A DNA stretch of 64,000 nucleotides from Maribacter dokdonensis DSW-8 (GTDB lineage: Bacteria; Bacteroidota; Bacteroidia; Flavobacteriales; Flavobacteriaceae), in assembly GCF_001447995.1 (NCBI RefSeq), contig NZ_LDPE01000004.1, positions 62,001 to 126,000 of the forward strand, read 5' to 3'. How positions within the stretch are numbered: the first letter of the stretch is position 1; every line of letters begins with the position of its first letter. Under the pieces are notes generated by a model that was not told the DNA's origin, did not search any database, and saw only the letters and a list, made by a program, of their open reading frames with translations. This document shows positions 37,801 through 45,704 of this stretch, piece after piece. The position numbers were made by a program, and so were the translations under genes.

Positions 37801-38295
37801 CCTATTCAACTGCCGTTGGTTGCTCAATTTTCTACAGTACAGGGTATGCAAGTTGCCGATGTTAATTTTGATGGAAATTTAGATTTGTTAGCGGTAGGTA
37901 ATCTATATCATACAGAGGTGATTTCTGGGTATATAGATGGTGGTAATGGATTGGTTCTGTTAGGTGATGGCAAAGGAGGTTTTAGAGAATTACCATATAG
38001 GGAAAGTGGTTTTTACGCGCCCGGTGACACCAAAAGTTTAGTTCAGTATCAAAATAGTGATCAGCAACCCCAATTTGTGGTTACGGTAAATAATGGAGGA
38101 ACTAAAGGATTTAAATATCAGAATGCTAAGATAGATTCAATAATTTCTTGGCCAAAAGGCACTACTACGGCTGTCCTAGAGTTGCAGAATGGAAAAATTA
38201 GAAAAGTAGAAAGATATTGGGGTAGTGGCTACCTGTCACAACCAGCACAGTATATTTTAAAATCAGATGCAATTCACACTGTTGAATTTAAATAA
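34816..38295 (+). CDS. FG-GAP/VCBS repeat lipoprotein with ASPIC/UnbV domain
   Basis: The product has 1159 aa with a lipobox ending in LFAC (about Cys21). At least fourteen calcium-loop motifs of the DxxxDGxxD kind (DFNNDGLED, DINQDGWLD, DFDGDGDLD and others) are spread over the whole length, as in integrin-like beta-propellers. An ASPIC/UnbV segment lies near the middle (about 540-600, with HFGLSKN and ITWPDG). It is probably exported and surface-exposed. Such proteins are frequent beside SusCD in Flavobacteriia, but their function is not established; binding of the glycan is a guess. It is last in the HTCS-sulfatase-sulfatase run; a 471-base gap follows. Confidence 0.85.
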   Translation: MLKFNWRYGCIVLLAVLLFACKGKVEEKRFTLISEKQSNIDFNNKIWETEEMHYFSFPYLYIGAGVGVGDFNNDGLEDIFFSGNLVPSKLYLNKGGFIFEDITEVAGITGDSWDNGVSIVDINQDGWLDIYVSVGGFTTENKRKNKLYVNNGDATFTEQATDYGIADSGFSTQAAFLDYDKDGDLDLYLLTHAKENTDQVEKLYTLKDGSGPSTDKLYRNNGIGPDGHPVFKNVSASAGILTEGYGLGVAVADINKDGWPDIYVANDFLASDLLYINNQDGTFSDQLSSYFSHTARNSMGIEMADFTNNGLLDIFVLDMLPESNERQKTMTANMNPQHFKETIKKGFQPQFIRNVLQLNRGEGTDGKPIYSEVGRLAGLHETDWSWAPLAADFDNDGSKDLYITNGFRRNITDHDFQDYSSQQHIFQKGTGKMREAKVVKRILDLDSIYLPNYMFKNEGELKFENKVKDWGFDKASLSNGAAYADFDNDGDLDLVVNNINAPAFLYRNNSNNNHYLQLDVIGKENNKNAYGAQVGLHFKDGTVAYQEKNPVKGYMSSSQQKLHFGLSKNKELQKVSITWPDGISGEFSPERLDTIYRIDSSTIELVNAKEKNMGSTLLTSFMLNHTHVENRGNDFIHEPLLLHQFDYNGPSTAVADCNGDGLDDIFIGGSRGNSGQLLFQQNDGTFIAKPLAEQPIYEDGGALFFDADTDGDLDLYIVSGGSAVKYFDKGHYQDRLYLNDGKGNFKYNPDALPPILASGSCAVATDFDGDGDLDLFVGGRVTPGSFPIAPKSYLLRNDAGTFTDVTLQWAPELSEIGMVTSAIFTDVDNDAEMDLLVVGEFMSITFFKKKDGKLIKTPISPSIDSAKGWWNSIVGGDFDNDGDTDYVVGNLGNNHAYKVTKEKPLRIYANDFDSNGSVDAIATRFIRDKEVSIAPRNLLATQLNSVKGVFRSYKEFAESSTQDLLRVLDTTSMQILEANEFTSMYLENTGDGKLEPIQLPLVAQFSTVQGMQVADVNFDGNLDLLAVGNLYHTEVISGYIDGGNGLVLLGDGKGGFRELPYRESGFYAPGDTKSLVQYQNSDQQPQFVVTVNNGGTKGFKYQNAKIDSIISWPKGTTTAVLELQNGKIRKVERYWGSGYLSQPAQYILKSDAIHTVEFK

Positions 38296-38766
38296 TAGTG
38301 AATACACCATAAGTAAAGTAAACAGCTACTCAATATTTAGAAATGTCTAATAACCTGTTTTTAGAGTGTATGGTTGACATGCTTTCAGACTCACATTGAA
38401 AGATATTCAGAAAACGATTGGTCTTGCAAAGAAGACGTATTTAATGATGAATGGTAATATTGTTATATAATGATTTATTAGAGAATTAAGTGCTACAAAA
38501 CAATTTGAAAAGTAAGTATTAGATAGTGGTCAATTAAAATACAATTGCCCTACCTTTTTTTAATTGGTCCCGTTGAATTATCATTTTTATAACCTCAAAT
38601 AGATCGTAATTCCACTTAACGTAAGAAAGGTTTCAAAAGGTTACTGCATATCAGTCTTAAAACGAGTTGTTTAATCATTTGTTTCATTGATAAAAACAAT
38701 TGTTGCATTATCCTTAAGCACTTGGGAATACATTTGATGATATAAAATAATAAAGAATACAAAATT
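38296..38766. other. 471-base gene-free region upstream of susC
   Basis: There is no credible ORF on either strand, no T-tracted hairpin after the FG-GAP gene and no RNA gene that I recognise. The sequence is AT-rich. The right end carries the likely susC promoter (38703-38736). The length and position fit a control region for the SusCD transcript, possibly with a long leader or a small RNA, but I see no structure that proves it. Confidence 0.5.
38703..38736 (+). promoter_or_regulatory. Putative Bacteroidota-type promoter of susC
   Basis: TACATTTG (38729-38736) matches the Bacteroidota -7 consensus TAnnTTTG exactly. TTG at 38703-38705 could be the -33 element, with a spacer of 23 bases, slightly longer than usual. 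The susC ATG is 30 bases downstream, so a short leader would result. Confidence 0.4.
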
Positions 38767-41700
38767 ATGGGATTAACAAAAGCAATGAAATTATTCGACA
38801 GCTGGGTGCCATTGATTTTAATGGTCATTGGTCTTTTAATGTCGAGTAACCAATATGTCCTGGCTCAAGATGGAACAGTTTCGGGAACAGTAATCGATGG
38901 TTCGGGTATGCCACTTGCTGGAGCATCGGTTTTGGAAAAGGGTACTACAAATGGTACACAAACCGACTTTGATGGTAACTATTCTATTGGGAATGTAAGT
39001 GATGGAATTTTAGTTTTTAGTTACATTGGTTTTAAATCTAAGGAGGTCGCTATTTCTGGGCAATCCATTATTGATGTAGTGCTGGAGGAGGATGCAAGTC
39101 AATTGGATGAGGTGGTTGTAATTGGATACGGAACACAAAAGAAAAGTGATCTTACAGGAGCTGTTTCGCAAGTGGCATCCAAAGATATTGATAAATACAC
39201 CTATAGCGATGCCTCTCAGGCATTACAGGGTCGTATGGCGGGGGTCAGTGTTCAAACTCAAGGTGGTTCCCCTGGGGCAAGTGCAGTTATAGCCATTAGA
39301 GGTACGGGTACGATGTCAGATGCAGGACCGTTATATGTAATCGACGGTATGTTGACCGGAGGGATGGAGTCGCTTAACCCATCGGATATTGAATCGATAT
39401 CGGTTCTTAAAGATGCTTCTGCAAGTGCCATTTACGGTTCAAGGGCCGCTAACGGTGTTGTAATCATCACAACTAAAAAAGGTAAACGAGGCGGACTTTC
39501 CGTAGATTTTGATACAAGTTATGGATTTCAAAGTGTAATCAATACTCTTGATTGGGCCGATGCAAGTCAATATGCCGAAATATCAAATAGGTCAGACGAC
39601 AATGACGGTTCAGCAAGAAAGCCTGCTAACGATACTGAATTTGACCCCTCATATTCAAGTGACCTGTATAAGGAATCGCTGAGGTCCGCAGCCGTTCAAA
39701 ATACCAATATAAGATTGGCAGGCGGTGGGGAGAATACGCTGTTCAGCTTTTCGATGAACTATTTTGACCAAGATGGTATTGTTAAATATTCCGATTTTAA
39801 AAGATATACGGCAAGGGCTAATGGAAGTTTTACCAAAAACAAGTTTAAATTAGAAACAACCTTAGGACTAACACGAACCGTAAACAATCCGAACCCTTAT
39901 TTTAACAAAGAGCGAAATATTTTGCCCACTATAAGATTGAAGGATTCCAATGGTGACTGGAGCTCATCGGATTTGGAGGAAAGAGGAATTGATGCTTCTC
40001 CTGGTTCGTTCTATGGCCAATCGTCAATCTATAATGAGTTAGGGATGGCCGCTTTGGAAGATCGTACGGTTACCAGAAATACTTTTTTAGGAAACTTGTC
40101 TCCTTCTTATGAGATTATCGATGGTCTTACTTACAAGTTGAATTTAGGTCTGGAATACTACAACAACAATAATTACACCTTTACCCCAAACCATCCCGTT
40201 TTTTTAGCAACAGGGGTGTCAAGTGGTATGGCTGAATTGAATGAAACCAACATAACGTACCAATCATGGTTATTGGAAAATACCTTGAACTACCAAAAAG
40301 TATTTGGAAATCATTCTATCAATCTACTTGGTGGGTACACCGAGCAGGAGACCAATTCAAGGTCTTTAGGGGTAATTGCCAGGGGCTTTCCTTCCAATGA
40401 TATTAGGGTGGCGTCCGCTGCTTTGGAAATCCAGAATGTACCTTCTGAGGATATCACTTCCACCATTCAATCATATTTTGGTAGGTTAAACTATGTGTTC
40501 GATGACCGTTACCTTCTTACGGCCACGGTTCGTAGAGATGGGTCCTCTTTGTTTACTGATGATTTGCGATGGGGAACTTTTCCTTCTATGGCCTTGGGCT
40601 GGAACGTAAGCAACGAGAAATTTATGGAAGACAATTCCTTGATCTCCGATTTAAAGTTACGGGTCAGTTATGGAGAAATAGGTTCAAACAATGTTTCTGC
40701 CTACGCGATCGATCCATCATTGAACTTATTTAGCGAGTACATTTTGGGTGAAGCGCAGACCAGGGTTACGGGTTATTCCATCACACAAGGGGTAAATCAA
40801 AACATTACCTGGGAAACCACAAAGACCACTGATATTGGTGCCGAACTGGGTATTTTGGACAATAGGTTGAGGTTTACAATGGACTATTTTATTAAAAAAT
40901 CTGAAGATGTATTGGTGGGTCTTAGACTACCCTTATACACCGGGTTTGGTAATGAGGTTCCCTTTAATACAGCCAGTGTAGAGAATAAGGGTTTTGAATT
41001 TTTAGCCGACTATAAAGAGCAGTTGTCCGATGATTTTGTATTAGGGGTTTCTGCCAATTTCTCATTGCTTAATAATGAGGTAACCGCATTGGGCGATGCT
41101 TCCCCGATCATTCAAGGGTCGTTTACATCCAATACAATTAACAGTACCAGAACCGACGTTGGTCAACCTATATCTTCTTTTTATGGGTATATCGTGGACG
41201 GAATCTACCAAACGGATGCCGAGGCTGCTGCTGCCAACGATCAAGTTGGTAATCCAAGTGCCGGAGATTTTAAGTTTAAAGATTTAGATGGCGATGGTGA
41301 TATAGACGATGATGATCGTACCTATATAGGAAACCCTACGCCAGACCTTGAATATGGATTTAACCTAACGGCTGAATACAAAAAGTTTGACCTTAACCTC
41401 TTTTTCAACGGTGTTGCGGGCAATGAAATTCTAAACGGAACAAAGTATAGAGGCTATTTTGACTTGGAAGGTAACTATTTTGCAGACGCCTTAAATGCTT
41501 GGTCACCAACTAATACTTCTACTAATATACCTAAGAATACCAGAGCAGATTTAGGGTTCAATAGAAGGATGTCTACTTTTTACCTAGAGCCTGGTGATTA
41601 TTTCAGGCTTCGCAATGCCCAGTTGGGTTATTCGTTCAGCGATGCACTACTTGAAAAAATGAAAATCAAAAAAATGAGATTGTATGTATCGGCAACTAAT

Positions 41701-41856
41701 CTGTTTACCATTACCAATTATACTGGTTATTATCCAGAGGTAGGAAGAAACAGTAGGGGAGCTACAGGAAACAACAGTATTTTCAATTCAGGGGTAGACG
41801 AAGGTACATATCCAACACCAAGGGAGTTTAGACTAGGATTACAAGTATCATTTTAA
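38767..41856 (+). CDS. susC: SusC-family TonB-dependent outer-membrane transporter
   Basis: The product has 1029 aa. After a signal peptide (hydrophobic 14-27, VLAQ) come a carboxypeptidase-regulatory-like domain (about 38-115, GTVIDGSGMPLAGASV), a TonB box-like segment LDEVVVIGYG, the plug domain with DLTGAVSQV and the SusC signature GVVIITTKKGKRG, and a 22-strand barrel ending in LQVSF. It imports oligosaccharides across the outer membrane together with the SusD lipoprotein encoded 18 bases downstream. It is the only SusC in the window, so it probably serves all flanking enzyme clusters. No N-terminal anti-sigma (STN) extension is present. Confidence 0.97.
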   Translation: MGLTKAMKLFDSWVPLILMVIGLLMSSNQYVLAQDGTVSGTVIDGSGMPLAGASVLEKGTTNGTQTDFDGNYSIGNVSDGILVFSYIGFKSKEVAISGQSIIDVVLEEDASQLDEVVVIGYGTQKKSDLTGAVSQVASKDIDKYTYSDASQALQGRMAGVSVQTQGGSPGASAVIAIRGTGTMSDAGPLYVIDGMLTGGMESLNPSDIESISVLKDASASAIYGSRAANGVVIITTKKGKRGGLSVDFDTSYGFQSVINTLDWADASQYAEISNRSDDNDGSARKPANDTEFDPSYSSDLYKESLRSAAVQNTNIRLAGGGENTLFSFSMNYFDQDGIVKYSDFKRYTARANGSFTKNKFKLETTLGLTRTVNNPNPYFNKERNILPTIRLKDSNGDWSSSDLEERGIDASPGSFYGQSSIYNELGMAALEDRTVTRNTFLGNLSPSYEIIDGLTYKLNLGLEYYNNNNYTFTPNHPVFLATGVSSGMAELNETNITYQSWLLENTLNYQKVFGNHSINLLGGYTEQETNSRSLGVIARGFPSNDIRVASAALEIQNVPSEDITSTIQSYFGRLNYVFDDRYLLTATVRRDGSSLFTDDLRWGTFPSMALGWNVSNEKFMEDNSLISDLKLRVSYGEIGSNNVSAYAIDPSLNLFSEYILGEAQTRVTGYSITQGVNQNITWETTKTTDIGAELGILDNRLRFTMDYFIKKSEDVLVGLRLPLYTGFGNEVPFNTASVENKGFEFLADYKEQLSDDFVLGVSANFSLLNNEVTALGDASPIIQGSFTSNTINSTRTDVGQPISSFYGYIVDGIYQTDAEAAAANDQVGNPSAGDFKFKDLDGDGDIDDDDRTYIGNPTPDLEYGFNLTAEYKKFDLNLFFNGVAGNEILNGTKYRGYFDLEGNYFADALNAWSPTNTSTNIPKNTRADLGFNRRMSTFYLEPGDYFRLRNAQLGYSFSDALLEKMKIKKMRLYVSATNLFTITNYTGYYPEVGRNSRGATGNNSIFNSGVDEGTYPTPREFRLGLQVSF

Positions 41857-41874
41857 ACAAAAAAAAGTTAAGCT

Positions 41875-43434
41875 ATGTACACAATAAAAATATCAAAAAG
41901 GGTATTGATCGTCTTTATCGGGATGTTGTTCTACACGATTAGCTGTAGTGATGACATTCTTGATCAGACCAACCCGAATGTAATTACCCCAAATTCATTT
42001 TGGAATACCGAGGAGGATGCAGAAAAGGGAATCATCGGTGCATATAGTCCATTTACCAATATTTGGTACTATACTAGATTTGAGATTTTCACATCAGATT
42101 ATAGAGATGATGTCGTAAACGGGTTCAATACTTCAGAACGTACCGCTGTAGGTTATTTCAGTGGTACATCAGAAAGTAATGCCACATTTTGGGTGTGGAG
42201 TTCTATGTACCAATGCGTTACTAGGGCAAACGAGGTGTTGTTCAATGTTCCTAACATAGAAATGGATGCCGATTACAAAGACAATATTTTAGGTGAAGCC
42301 TATTTTATCAGGGCATTCAACTATTTCAATTTGGTCAATAACTGGTTAAATGTTCCATTGATTACAACGCCAATTTCTGAAATTGAGCAACCGAATCTTA
42401 TAGAGCAGGCAGATCCTGCAGAAGTTTGGACCTTAATTGAATCTGATTTGAAGAATGCGCAAGCGTTATTGCCAGATTCTTGGTCAGCTGACGATGTTGG
42501 AAGGGTAACCAGTGGTGCGGCAACAGGAATGTTGGGAAAAGTTTTCTTGTATCAAGAGAAATACGCCGAGGCAAAGGCAGAATTTGAAAAGGTTATGGAT
42601 GGACGCTACCAATTGGCAGAGGATTATACGCATAATTTTACTGAGGCTTATGAGAATAATGTGGAATCCTTATTCGAAATTCAGTTGATTTCTGATGGAA
42701 ATTCCGGGTGGGGCGCTGATGCTCCGGGAGTTGGGAAAGGAGCTGCTTTCCAACCCGATTTGGCTCCTAAAGGTTTTACCAATCAAGATGGAATGCGAAT
42801 CAACGAATGGGTTTTAGATTTGTACAATGATGAAACTACGGTCAACGGAGAAATGGATCCTAGGGCTTTCGCGACCTTGTTTTTTAACTCAAATGATTCA
42901 ACAGAATATAGAGGTAGGTATTTAAAATCAAGAACTTATGGTAATAAAACCTACGCCGAAGCCTTATCTGAAGATGGTACCGATATTTTTGCCAATAAAT
43001 ATTTGGATTGGGAATATAACGGTTTTACAGAATCTCAGCAGCTAGGCTGGTACGGATCGGGAAACAATGTTAGAATTCTAAGATATGCAGATATTCTACT
43101 CATGTTCGCAGAGGCAGAGTTTATGCTCAACGGTTCTTCTCAAGCCGCGTTAGATGCCATAAACCAAGTTAGGGAAAGGGCTGATATGCCCCCGCATGCA
43201 AGTATTGCCATGCAAGATATTGAAGATGAAAGGGTAAAAGAATTGTCTCTTGAACGTACTCGATATTTTGACCTTTTACGCTGGGACAGAGTTGTTGAAC
43301 GAATCGTAAATAATCCTGAGTTAAAATCGGAAAGTGCTGGTACTAGTGCCTATAAAGCTGGTAGAGAGTATATTGCAATCCCACAAAATGAGATTGACGG
43401 TAACCCAAATTTTAAACAAAATCCGGGGTATTAA
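41875..43434 (+). CDS. susD: SusD/RagB-family glycan-binding lipoprotein
   Basis: The product has 519 aa with a lipobox ending in TISC, followed by SDDILDQTNPNVITPNSFW, typical of SusD mature N-termini. TPR-like helices follow (AYFIRAFNYFNLVNNW, GKVFLYQEKYAEAKAEFEKV), then the conserved C-terminal part with RxxDLLRW (RYFDLLRWDRV) and YIAIPQNEIDGNP. It forms the surface lid on the SusC channel and captures the oligosaccharide. Eighteen bases separate it from susC. A 10-bp stem-loop directly after the stop may reduce read-through into the next sulfatase. Confidence 0.96.
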   Translation: MYTIKISKRVLIVFIGMLFYTISCSDDILDQTNPNVITPNSFWNTEEDAEKGIIGAYSPFTNIWYYTRFEIFTSDYRDDVVNGFNTSERTAVGYFSGTSESNATFWVWSSMYQCVTRANEVLFNVPNIEMDADYKDNILGEAYFIRAFNYFNLVNNWLNVPLITTPISEIEQPNLIEQADPAEVWTLIESDLKNAQALLPDSWSADDVGRVTSGAATGMLGKVFLYQEKYAEAKAEFEKVMDGRYQLAEDYTHNFTEAYENNVESLFEIQLISDGNSGWGADAPGVGKGAAFQPDLAPKGFTNQDGMRINEWVLDLYNDETTVNGEMDPRAFATLFFNSNDSTEYRGRYLKSRTYGNKTYAEALSEDGTDIFANKYLDWEYNGFTESQQLGWYGSGNNVRILRYADILLMFAEAEFMLNGSSQAALDAINQVRERADMPPHASIAMQDIEDERVKELSLERTRYFDLLRWDRVVERIVNNPELKSESAGTSAYKAGREYIAIPQNEIDGNPNFKQNPGY

Positions 43435-43443
43435 AGAGAGTTT

Positions 43444-43472
43444 AGAAATGGCGGCCAAGGGTCGCCATTTCT
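43444..43472 (+). terminator. Stem-loop after susD, terminator or attenuator
   Basis: AGAAATGGCG (43444-43453) pairs perfectly with CGCCATTTCT (43463-43472) around a 9-base loop. It begins 10 bases after the susD stop and is followed by ATTATTAACC, not a strong T-tract. It may act as a weak terminator or protect the 3' end of the abundant susCD messenger, lowering expression of the sulfatase at 43543. Confidence 0.55.
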
Positions 43473-43542
43473 ATTATTAACCTTAAACTTCCCGTATATT
43501 ATATATTTATCATTAAAAAATAAAAGCTCAATACATATCAGA

Positions 43543-45222
43543 ATGAAAAAAGTCTTTAAAATTTTAATGTTTGCATTGGTGCTTTCATCTTTGGCTTGTA
43601 ACGAAAAATCGACAGATGCTATAGAAGAAAAAAAACAGCCAAATATCATTTTCATTATGGCAGATGACCATACTACCCAAGGTTTGGGCGTTTATGGTAG
43701 CAGGTTGGCATCATTGAACCCAACGCCAACATTGGATAAATTGGCAAATGAGGGCATGTTGATGGAAAATGTGTTTGTAAACAATTCTATTTGCGTACCA
43801 AGTAGGGCGGCCATTATATCAGGACAAAGAGCACAGACCAACGGTGTGCTAGATTTGGAAGGTGCCTTGCCACCAGCGAAGCAATACCTGCCAAAAGAGA
43901 TGAAAAAATTAGGTTACCAAACGGCAATTATAGGTAAGTGGCATTTGCATGATGAACCTGCGGAATTTGACTATTACAAGGTGCTACCGGTACAAGGCAA
44001 ATATTTTAATCCTGATTTTAGAGTTCGTGGAGAGCAGGAATGGCCAAACAATGTAGTACAGACAGAAGGGCATTCTACAGACGTTATTACGGACAATACT
44101 ATTGAATGGTTAGATAAAGGAAGAGATAAGTCCAAACCTTTCTTTTTAATGCACCATTACAAAGCACCACATGACGATTTTGAAAATGCCCCACGTTACA
44201 ATGATTATCTGGCAGATACCTTTATTCCGGAACCAGAGAGTTTATATGATAATAAGAACAACGGTTCGGTAGCAACTAGGGGATTAAACGATTCCTTAAC
44301 GCGCATTATTGGTTCATCGGTCTCTAGACGTAATTTAATTCGTAATCAGGCCATGAATATTTATACAGATAGCTCTATTTATAAACAATATAGAGATCAA
44401 AATACTATTGGGATAGATGAGCATAAAAAATGGCAGTTGACACCAGAGGAAAAAGAAATCACCTCAAAGGTGTATCAAGATTACTTAAAGCGCTATTTGC
44501 GTTGCGTAAAGGGTGTAGATGATAATGTAAAAAGACTGATTCATTATTTGGAGGAAAATAATCTGTTAGAGAATACAATTATTGTGTACACCGGTGATCA
44601 AGGTTTTATGTTGGGCGAACATGATTATATAGACAAAAGATGGATGTACGATGAATCTATGCGTATGCCATTCTTTGTTCGTTATCCTGAAAAAATTAAA
44701 GCTGGTTCGCGCTCAAATGCTATGGTAAATAATACTGATTTTGCTCCTACTCTTATTGAAATGGCAGGTGGGTCTGCGCCAGATTACATGCAAGGGAGAA
44801 GTTTTAAAACTATTTTAGAAACAGGGGAAGAACCGGCAGATTGGCCGCAATCTACTTATTATCGGTATTGGATGCATTTGGCACACAGACACCAGAATCC
44901 GGCACATTTTGGGCTTAGGACTAAAGATTATAAGTTGATATTTTTTTACGGCAGGTATTGGGTAGATACGGACGACCCCAACGCTGAATATAATAAAGCT
45001 AGCTGGGGTAATGATTTTAGCAATAAAACACCGGTAGCGTGGGAGTTCTATGATTTAAAGAACGACCCAAAGGAAATGAACAATACTTATAATGACCAAA
45101 ACTATACAGAGGTTATTGCTGAATTAAAAGAAGAGTTGATAAAGGTTAGGGAAGAATTAAATGAAACCGATAAAAATTACCCACATATACAAAAGGTAAT
45201 TGATGCCCATTGGAATGATTGA
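43543..45222 (+). CDS. S1 sulfatase, lipoprotein (CVPSR), GlcNAc-6-sulfatase-like type
   Basis: The product has 559 aa with a lipobox at Cys19 (SLAC). Metal ligands are Asp41-Asp42 (MADDHTT) and TGDQG; the formylglycine site is Cys84 in C-V-P-S-R. GKWHLHDEP and GEHDYIDKRWMYDES place it in the same branch as the sulfatase at 9789, including the long Lys/Glu-rich insert before RYLRCVKGVDDNV. The first metal segment ends in His43 (DDH), as at 9789. It is the last gene of the central plus-strand run, 108 bases after susD, and a strong terminator follows. Confidence 0.93.
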   Translation: MKKVFKILMFALVLSSLACNEKSTDAIEEKKQPNIIFIMADDHTTQGLGVYGSRLASLNPTPTLDKLANEGMLMENVFVNNSICVPSRAAIISGQRAQTNGVLDLEGALPPAKQYLPKEMKKLGYQTAIIGKWHLHDEPAEFDYYKVLPVQGKYFNPDFRVRGEQEWPNNVVQTEGHSTDVITDNTIEWLDKGRDKSKPFFLMHHYKAPHDDFENAPRYNDYLADTFIPEPESLYDNKNNGSVATRGLNDSLTRIIGSSVSRRNLIRNQAMNIYTDSSIYKQYRDQNTIGIDEHKKWQLTPEEKEITSKVYQDYLKRYLRCVKGVDDNVKRLIHYLEENNLLENTIIVYTGDQGFMLGEHDYIDKRWMYDESMRMPFFVRYPEKIKAGSRSNAMVNNTDFAPTLIEMAGGSAPDYMQGRSFKTILETGEEPADWPQSTYYRYWMHLAHRHQNPAHFGLRTKDYKLIFFYGRYWVDTDDPNAEYNKASWGNDFSNKTPVAWEFYDLKNDPKEMNNTYNDQNYTEVIAELKEELIKVREELNETDKNYPHIQKVIDAHWND

Positions 45223-45244
45223 TAACCATAGTTCTATAAATAGG

Positions 45245-45274
45245 AAAAGCCAACTTGTTAAAGTTGGCTTTTTT
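45245..45274. terminator. Bidirectional rho-independent terminator
   Basis: AAAAGCCAAC (45245-45254) pairs with GTTGGCTTTT (45263-45272) around TTGTTAAA, followed by more T residues on the plus strand; the minus strand also ends in TTTT. It sits between the convergent sulfatase (stop 45222) and mutarotase (stop 45342) genes and can end both transcripts. Confidence 0.85.
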
Positions 45275-45341
45275 GTTAAAGCTATGACAGACTGCTAGTA
45301 AATTGATTGATAGTTTTTAAAATGGTTTTACGTAGCGTTTA

Positions 45342-45692
45342 TTATTTTTCTAGTTGAAATATTTGTTCTAAAGCTATCCACTTTTCACCTTTCTTTGCCC
45401 ATGGAAGTTCTTGTTGAAAACCCCACATCAGTTCTTCCCATTCTTGAACCTTTGGGTTTTCCGCATCCATTTTAGACTTCTTATCGGGATCAAAAGAAGC
45501 ATCGACTTCCATAATCATGAACATTCTATTACCTGTAAGGTAGATTTGCATATCTATGATACCGGCATCTTTAATGCTCTTTGTAATTTCTGGCCATGCA
45601 TTGCCTTCTGCATGGTACTTTTTGTACTCTGCAATTAATTCTGGGTTATCTTTTAAATCGCAAGCAAAACAAAGACGTTTATTGAAACTCAT
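45342..45692 (-). CDS. L-rhamnose/L-fucose mutarotase family protein (copy 2)
   Basis: The product has 116 aa and is a paralog of the mutarotase at 19732, sharing CFACDLK, YHxxxNAWPEI, GNRMFMIMEVD, VQEWEELMW and GEKWIALEQIF. It carries one or two extra residues around the KYHAEGNAWPEI segment, close to the expected sugar site. As last gene of the second cassette, it should act on the sugar imported by the FucP-type transporter 12 bases upstream; the back-end genes of this run point to L-galactose, which differs from L-fucose only by the 6-hydroxyl. Confidence 0.87.
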   Translation of the reverse strand: MSFNKRLCFACDLKDNPELIAEYKKYHAEGNAWPEITKSIKDAGIIDMQIYLTGNRMFMIMEVDASFDPDKKSKMDAENPKVQEWEELMWGFQQELPWAKKGEKWIALEQIFQLEK

Positions 45693-45704
45693 AAAATGGA
45701 TTAA

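Noticed and set aside
34816..38295. Nucleotide tandem repeats in the FG-GAP gene as a mobile or CRISPR-like repeat
   Set aside because: The similarity is at protein level (calcium loops) with diverged codons, not exact DNA repeats.
38296..38766. Small RNA or riboswitch in the long gap before susC
   Set aside because: I found no stable hairpin with a T-tract and no conserved RNA motif that I know; only a likely promoter at the right end.
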